From assembly GCA_033398695.1 (NCBI GenBank), contig CM065802.1:204371096-204435095 (forward strand): DNA of 64,000 nucleotides, given 5' to 3'. The position numbers were made by a program, and so were the translations under genes. The stretch comes from Orobanche coerulescens. Lineage: Eukaryota; Streptophyta; Magnoliopsida; Lamiales; Orobanchaceae. This document shows positions 58,346-64,000 of the stretch, piece by piece (within the stretch, counting starts at the first letter, position 1; each line of letters starts with the position of its first letter). Under the pieces are notes generated by a model, which was not told where the DNA came from, searched no databases, and worked only from the letters and a program-made list of their open reading frames with translations.

Positions 58346-60540
58346 CTACTCGGCCTTGTCCTCCTGATCGGTCGCCTGAGAAGACTGTCCTTCACCTTCG
58401 CCAGACGGGATCACCACCGGATCTTCGACAACTTCGGCGGCCTTCGGCTCATCATCTCCGAGAGTTTCAACCTTCAGGTCGGCCGCTTGAGACTTTACGT
58501 AGGCCTGGACCTCCTCAACGGTCTTCCCTTCCTTCATGAGATCCAATATCTCATAACAAGTGGAGACATAGTTAAGGTTGATCAATTCCTCGTACTCGGG
58601 TGTCTTCTGGAAAGCAGCCGCCCCGTCGGCAAGGCCCCTGGCATAACCCGCAGATTCACAAGTCTGGACCCGCTCGGTCAATTGCTCAAGCTGGGCCTTA
58701 GCACTTTGCAAATGGGCCTCGTAATCGGCCCTGATATCCAGGCACCGTTTTTGCGCCTTCTCAGCCGCCGTGGCCATCTCGTCAGCCTTCCCTTTCCACA
58801 TATTGGCCTCAAAGGCCCGGCTCTCCAGAAGCTCCATCTCACCCTTCAGAGAAGCCATCTCCTCCTCCAAAGACTTGATAAGCGAAGGGCAGAGATGGTG
58901 CTCCTCCTGTAAGGCCTTGAGATCGGCCTCTGCCTTTTTGTGTTTCCCAGCCAAGGCCGTCAGCTCTCCAGCGGCCTTCACATAGGTGCACAACGCCCGG
59001 CCCAAAATAGCATTTCCAAAATGGATCTGCTCATTTGGATCCATGTCGTTGGTCACCATCTCCATTTTCGGCGTCCAACCCAAAATGGGGACGTAGCTGG
59101 ACTCAACCACCGATGGGGGGACCCGGTCGAGCATCTCGGCGGTTGGGGTGGCTGCCCGGACGTAGTCGAGGAACCAGCGCGGTCGCCGCCCTTTCATCTG
59201 GGCACAAGGTTCTTCCCGATCCTTATTCACCGGGAGATAGTGGCCCTCCAAATCAATCACGGGCTCCTTACCCTTCGCCCGGCCCGTCCGTACAGGGCTC
59301 GGGGCGGGCACAACAATCTCAGGAATGGGGAAACCCTCGGCCCTGGTCACGCTATCTTCAGGCCCGACCTCCACTCTCTTCCGCTTGCCCGCGCGCTCCC
59401 TACGCTCGGCAGCCAGCCTCGCCACCCGCTGCGCAGTCGTCTCTTTCCGTCCCGATGAACTCCTGCCCCTAGGGACTGGATAAGGAAGATATGTTAAAAA
59501 AAAAAGGAGCTACCTGACGAAGACATTCTGCTCGGGTTAGTTGATCGAAGTCCCGCGGCCCAAAGATTATCCTCAGTAACCAGAAGGTATGACCTCCTCC
59601 GATCAACAGGAAGGTCCAAGAGCTGTTCAACCCGGTCGTCGAACAAGGAGGAGGTCTCTGAAGCCGAGATACGTTCTGCACAAACAATAAGTTATGAGCG
59701 TTAGACAAAAAAGGAACAGCAACAAAGAACACGACACTTACTCATTTTAGCAATGAAGTGTTCTGGGACCCGAAGCTCGGCGTCTATTACGCCAGGTTCC
59801 CACTCATCAACCGAGCTCATCCACGGCCCCCCTACATAGAACCACTGTTCTTTCCAACTATGTATGGTCTCCGGCACATCCACCAATTCTTTATACATCG
59901 CGTGCCGGGCTGTCAAGTAAAACCAGCCAGAACCAGATCGACCGACCGACCTCCATAGGAAGAGACTGTTAATCTCTTCAAAACTGGGCTCGGTCCATCC
60001 ATGCTGACTAAAAAGAATCAAAAGACCCACCATCCGAGCCCAAGAATTCGGATGAATTTGAGCAATACAAAGGTCCCACTGCCTCAACCACCGGGAGAGT
60101 ACCAACGGAAGAGGAAACCTCAGCCCGGACAACAGGGAGCGGTAATATACCACCGTGCAGCCGACAGGAGGGGTGTGGGGTCTCTCCTCTGGATTCAGAA
60201 CAAACATCCGCACCACCGTGGGTATTTCAAATCGCCCCCGCCAAGCCTCCAACTGCCCATCGGTGACCGTGCTGCATATCGAGGCCGAATCCCATTCCGC
60301 CTCAACAAAAGGAGACGGCCGAGGCCGAACCCAGGCCCAAGTCTCGCCAACCGCCGTCAACGGCGTCGCCACCTCCACGTCTCCAGAATCTGCATCTCCA
60401 GAATCCGGCGATCTTGCGACCTCGCCGCCATCCTCATCGCTCCAGTCAACGGGAGCATCACCTATCGACAGATCCGCCACTCCCGTGCGGTCCGGAGACA
60501 CAATCAACTCCTCCGCCGAATCCCTCCGCTCCGACATCAT
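58346..60540 (-). CDS. E8 antisense gene, three exons (putative gypsy-type transposon protein family)
   Basis: Exons on the minus strand: 60540-59742, 59675-59514 and 59475-58346. Joined at GT-AG borders they give one frame of 696 codons. Exon 1 carries an acidic S/D/E-rich N-terminus and then a domain with VLSRWLRQWDLCIAQIHPNSW, MVGLLILFSQHG and SGWFYLTAR, as in the plant family called putative gypsy-type transposon (PF04195, by memory). Exon 2 has VTEDNLWAAGL. Exon 3 starts with a basic stretch (RRERAGKRKRVEV, NLS-like), then a long coiled coil (about 58610-58990) and an acidic tail. The start is the Met at 60540 rather than 60663, because a TATA box lies at about 60681-60690. Function unknown. 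The second intron is only 38 nt, the weakest point of the model. Confidence 0.7.
59476..59513 (-). other. Candidate intron 2 of the antisense gene (38 nt)
   Basis: Minus strand CAG/GTAGCTCC ... TTATCCAG/TCCC with a T10 run. Without removal the frame stops at once; with removal it stays open into exon 3. 38 nt is below the usual plant minimum. Confidence 0.45.
59676..59741 (-). other. Candidate intron 1 of the antisense gene (66 nt)
   Basis: Minus strand AAAATGA/GTAAGTG, a near-consensus donor, to TTGTGCAG/AACG. Splicing joins exon 1 and exon 2 in frame. Confidence 0.65.
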
Positions 60541-60680
60541 CAAATAGGAAAAAAGAGGAGGAAAAGCAAGCTTATCGGGAAAGTCTGTGAAATCGGAGAA
60601 GAAGAAAAATTGCCGGAAAAGATCTTTCTCTGCAACAACACGTAAAAATGGCGAAGGAAGCAATAGGGAAGAAGGCTCTC

Positions 60681-60690
60681 TATATTTATA
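60681..60690 (-). promoter_or_regulatory. TATA box of the E8 antisense gene
   Basis: TATAAATATA on the minus strand, about 140 bp upstream of the Met at 60540 and about 270 bp inside the 3' LTR boundary, so transcription would start near 60650 and run opposite to the element. Confidence 0.6.
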
Positions 60691-60959
60691 AGATGAAACA
60701 GGGGCATTAAATACGAATACACACGAAGCGGCGATTCATAATCGTCACGAAGATCAAAGACGCGTGAGACACCACGACGAATTACGTCCCGCCACGCGTC
60801 CCCCTCACTATGACTCTTGGAAATCCCGAAGTCAAATCAACGCGACTCTCAAAGATATGTCCCTTCAAGAGATCTTATCCACCCCCAAATCGGATCGACC
60901 TCAATCTGAAACGATTCCAGCACCGGCCAACCCGGCACGACCCTGGACTCGGGGGCCCT

Positions 60960-61718
60960 TGTTGGTGGTCGATCCACCTTGGCATCCACCTAAGCACTCC
61001 AGGCAGCCGAACGGCCGAGCAGATCCTGGAGCCGAACCGGTCATAGACCCGATCGTCTCTCGGACTCACAAAAAACCGGGCCGGGCAGAGACATTAGAGC
61101 CGACTCGAATCGGACTAAGGACCGAGCAGACCCTATATGAATACGCTCCGAACCATAATCATGAATAAGGCCGACCAGAGTAGCGGGAAGCTCGAGGGCC
61201 GACCCCATTGTCGGTCGTAACAGATAAGTATCGCCAAAAGCCCAAAGAACAGGCAGACAGGACAGTGAAAGAGAGCTGTCATGTCCCTTCCCAAAGCACA
61301 CTTAAGAAGGTGACACATGTCGAAGAAGTCACCTTCATTGTGACAAATGTCATCAGCATGTTCACCTCAATCTTCCTGCTGTCATCTCACGAATGGCTGA
61401 CATTGCCTGTATATATGCCAGGAAAATGTACAATAAAGGGACTTTTGAAAGAAGGAGAGAAATAAAAAAAAGAAGGAGAGAAATAAAAAAAAGAAATAGA
61501 GAGAAAAAGAGAGATAAAACGAGAGAAAGTAAAACTTGTAATTAACAAGCAAATTGGATAGACCGGCACACATTATTCTGCCCGGCTCTATGCTTTTTAA
61601 AGGTCATTAATAAAATTTAGTGATCAAATATCTTCCTTCTTGTTCATTATTCTCTACGTGGCTTCGATCCATTCGTCCAGATCAGCATACGTGACGTTGA
61701 CCAATTCAGACGTCAACA
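60960..61718 (+). repeat. E8 3' LTR
   Basis: Copy of the 5' LTR with few differences, followed by target copy AATAC at 61719-61723. Confidence 0.93.
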
Positions 61719-61869
61719 AATACATCAGTTATATGTATATTCGTATCACATAATACAAAGACCATATACCCTATTAGGATTTCACTTAAAACCACGTAAT
61801 TGTTCCGAGTATTTTAGACCTATTAAAATTCCGCTCTGTAGGAAAATGAGGTAGACTTGTAGTATTGGT

Positions 61870-62453
61870 TAAGGGTGTTCAAGACTGGATATCCAAACAT
61901 TCAGATATCCAAAATTCCTGTTATTAGATTTTGATATCTGATATCCGTATCCGAAATTTCGGATACGGATATCGGATAGCCGAATATATCCGAAATATTT
62001 AATATTTTTTCCTATTTAACTTTTACAAAAATTAAATATAAAGTTAAAACAACAAATTATCATAAGTAAATGACAATTTAACATCTATTCAAAAGTTCAA
62101 ACCATAAAAATAACACTTTCAATTTGAACATTGTCGAAATATTTATATAATCGAAATTCAAAACGTCTTCAATCCTCTATGATTCTATAAAGATAAGATA
62201 TTTTTTAATTTGGTCAAGTATTAAGTGTTACTATTTTGAATTGTGTATAAGAAATAAAGAAAGTTAAAAAAAAAATATTATATATTTCGAATATCTGAAT
62301 ATCCAATTTTTTTTTAAAAGTACTATGCGATATCCGAATCTGAAGTTCCGAATATCCAAATTTCGGATATCTGAATTTTCGAATATCCAAAACTTTGAAT
62401 TTTTGAATTTTTGAATCGAATATCGGATATCGAATATTTTTGAACACCCCTGA
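61870..62453. mobile_element. hAT-like MITE rich in GGATATCCGAA palindromes
   Basis: Ends AAGGGTGTTCAA (61871-) and TTGAACACCCCT (-62451) are inverted repeats. TATTGGT lies outside both ends (61863-61869, 62454-62460), fitting a decayed 8-bp hAT duplication. Near each end are many copies of ATATCCGAA/TTCGGATAT. No transposase ORF. Confidence 0.65.
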
Positions 62454-62460
62454 TATTGGT

Positions 62461-63191
62461 GTCAACCCATTTTCTCGAGCGGGTTTCGAAGGAGGTCCTG
62501 ATGGATAATTTTTTTTTTTTTTTTTTTTTTTACACGCACGAGATAATGAGTGTTTCCAAGACGGAAATTAATTCCTGTGTATGGCTGAAGAATCATAAGC
62601 ATACCCACTTTGTTTTTACATACGGGGATTAGAGTAAGAATCGATTGACTCATCTTGTAACAAATAAGGAAGGATGTAGATAACTTGTAGGGTAGTTATG
62701 TGGTTCATCGGGTTTGTACTTGGTGAATATTTTCTAAATTAGTTGTACTCAGTATTAATCATTAGATTGATTGTATATTTTAACAAAATTATTTTGTACT
62801 AAATCAGCATCATTAAATTATGTACACCCCAAAAAATAAAGATGTACCAAATAAATTAAAAAATTTACAAAAAGAAATAATAATTTATTTATTGCTCTGG
62901 TGTGACTTCTTCAAATCTGTCAATTTTTGAAATCAGCCTAAAAATCAAAGCTTCCATTGTCGACGAGACTGAGCTTCATTTGGGCTTATTCCCATTGAAA
63001 TTCTTTTCTTGTCTTTCTCGGTAGAGAGCTCTACTAATGAAATAAATGTGGCAAAACCAAGTCTTTCAGTCCCTCTCTGTGATGCCCAAAGACTCTCACA
63101 CACAAGGTCTAGTAAACAATAGCATATTAATCTTAAAACATGCAAGACTTCATGCTTAATTGTATAAAAATATGACAGTGTGACATGAAAC
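62461..63191. other. Unassigned sequence before E9
   Basis: Contains a T run at about 62510-62531. One 66-codon minus-strand ORF (62945-63145) has no recognisable domain. Nothing else supported. Confidence 0.4.
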
Positions 63192-64000
63192 TGTTACGCG
63201 TATTTTTATACGCTTATTTATCATTATTTTGTATTATTTTGGTGAGTAAATCAGCATAAATGAGCGTTTAATGCACTATTCTTACATGTTTTGCAGGAAA
63301 TCGGAGTTCGAAAGCCGAAACGATGAAAAACGGGCGAAATCAGCAGTTTTTGGTCATGAGCCGCGGCACAAACCAAGTGAGCCGCGGCACACGCACGGCC
63401 CCAGCGAAGTCCCGAGCGAACTGTACTGTGAGCCGTGGCACGGACTACATGAGCCGCGGCACACTAACATGACGAGCCGCGGCACCCGTTAGCTGAGCCG
63501 CGGCACAAGGCGAAAGAACAAACAGCGCCCGGACAAATCAGACTCGAGCCGCAAGACGGCTAAGTGAGCCGCGCCGGAAGGAAAATGTCGCGCCAGTGCA
63601 TCTCAAAGCAGGGGCCGCGGCACAGATTAAGTGAGTCGCGGACCACCGGGCGGTTTTGCTGAATATTCCGCGTTCCTGGGCCGTTTTGGAGTGTGTTCTC
63701 GACCTAATCACATGGACGCGTTTTGGAGGCTTAGGATTGCTATAAATAAGCATTGAAGGGCTGAAGAAAAAGGGGGATCGATTAGAAGGAATCTGGAGGT
63801 GGATCGATAGCTAGGGCGAAGAACACAAGGAGGAGATTTGTGGGGCGACGACAAGACCACGGATCCCTACGGTTTTTCTGCATCTTAGTTCCTATATCTA
63901 TTCGAGTAGGATTTTGATTGTAGCCGATTTCATGACGGTTTGATTATTTATTATTATTTCAATTTACTCGTTATTCTATTGAATTGGATTCTTCTTACTG
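63192..64000 (+). repeat. E9: start of an LTR of the E2 (Athila-type) family, plus strand
   Basis: Begins TGTTACGCGTATTTTTATAC, matching the E2 LTR start at 37380 on the opposite strand. TGAGCCGCGGCAC-type units recur at 63355-63640; TATA box TATAAATA near 63740. Continues past the right edge, so it is unclear whether it is a 5' LTR, 3' LTR or solo LTR. Confidence 0.85.

Larger units (their letters stand above)
54113..61718 (+). mobile_element. E8: Tat-like Ty3/gypsy element without gag-pol, carrying an antisense gene
   Basis: 7606 bp between AATAC duplications (54108-54112, 61719-61723). LTRs are 54113-54875 (763 bp) and 60960-61718 (759 bp), starting TGTTGG and ending GTCAACA. Just after the 5' LTR stands TGGCGCTAGAAGAAGG (54879-54894), a PBS-like site. 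A GGGGGCCC tract precedes the 3' LTR. The interior holds unassigned sequence, a 50-bp tandem array (56991-58170) and a minus-strand gene (58346-60540). No gag, RT or integrase is visible. Antisense genes and internal tandem arrays are known from the Tat lineage, hence the assignment. Confidence 0.85.

Noticed and set aside
58487..60645. Plus-strand ORFs (up to 214 codons) opposite the E8 antisense gene
   Set aside because: GC-rich shadows; the minus frame has the domain, codon structure and splice sites.

Overview
The window is intergenic, repeat-dense DNA from a flowering plant. Nearly every base belongs to a transposable element: Athila-type, Del/Tekay-like and Tat-like Ty3/gypsy elements, a CACTA transposon with a TNP2 transposase, and two MITEs. 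The elements carry plant-type primer-binding sites (tRNA-Asp and initiator tRNA-Met) and typical target-site duplications (TSDs). No intact host gene, rRNA, tRNA or CRISPR array is visible. Athila abundance and many C-to-T-type stop codons fit methylated heterochromatin, but the species cannot be told from the sequence.

Layout. I name the elements E1 to E9. E1 is a minus-strand Del/Tekay-like gypsy element (5' LTR 38765-41318, gag remnant down to 37381). Into its gag region inserted E2, a minus-strand Athila-type element (5' LTR 36077-37380) that keeps gag-protease but has lost most of pol. Into the gag of E2 inserted E3, a plus-strand Athila element with env-like ORF (3041-35613, TSD TTGGG). 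Into E3 inserted E4 (4949-13123, TSD ACTAG), the CACTA fragment E5 (13958-17299, flanked by CTT) and E6 (25152-33516, TSD GTATG). This is a four-level nest. Removing the inserts leaves E3 at about 12.7 kb, normal for a full-length Athila.

To the right, E7 (41536-51561, TSD AGGGC) splits what looks like the 5' end of a minus-strand Ty1/copia (Ale-like) element or a host first exon; E1 abuts the same piece. Then come a Harbinger/Tourist-type MITE (52006-52826), about 1.3 kb of unassigned AT-rich DNA, the Tat-like element E8 (54113-61718, TSD AATAC), a hAT-like MITE (61870-62453), and the first 0.8 kb of an LTR of the E2 family in plus orientation (E9, from 63192).

How they work together. Only E3 retains recognisable gag, protease, RT, RNase H, integrase and env-like coding, and all of it is broken. 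E4, E6 and E7 are large non-coding elements (LTRs 2.8-3.8 kb, internal regions 2.3-2.6 kb) sharing LTR ends, PBS, a PBS-adjacent hairpin and the polypurine tract with Del/Tekay elements, so they were presumably mobilised in trans by such elements. E8 has no gag-pol of its own but carries a complete-looking antisense gene with TATA box, GT-AG introns in frame and poly(A) signal, next to a 50-bp tandem array. Across unrelated LTR families, family-specific GC-rich palindromic motifs are clustered just upstream of the TATA box. In E3 the same motif, plus a TATA-like box and a leader intron, recurs in front of the env-like ORF.
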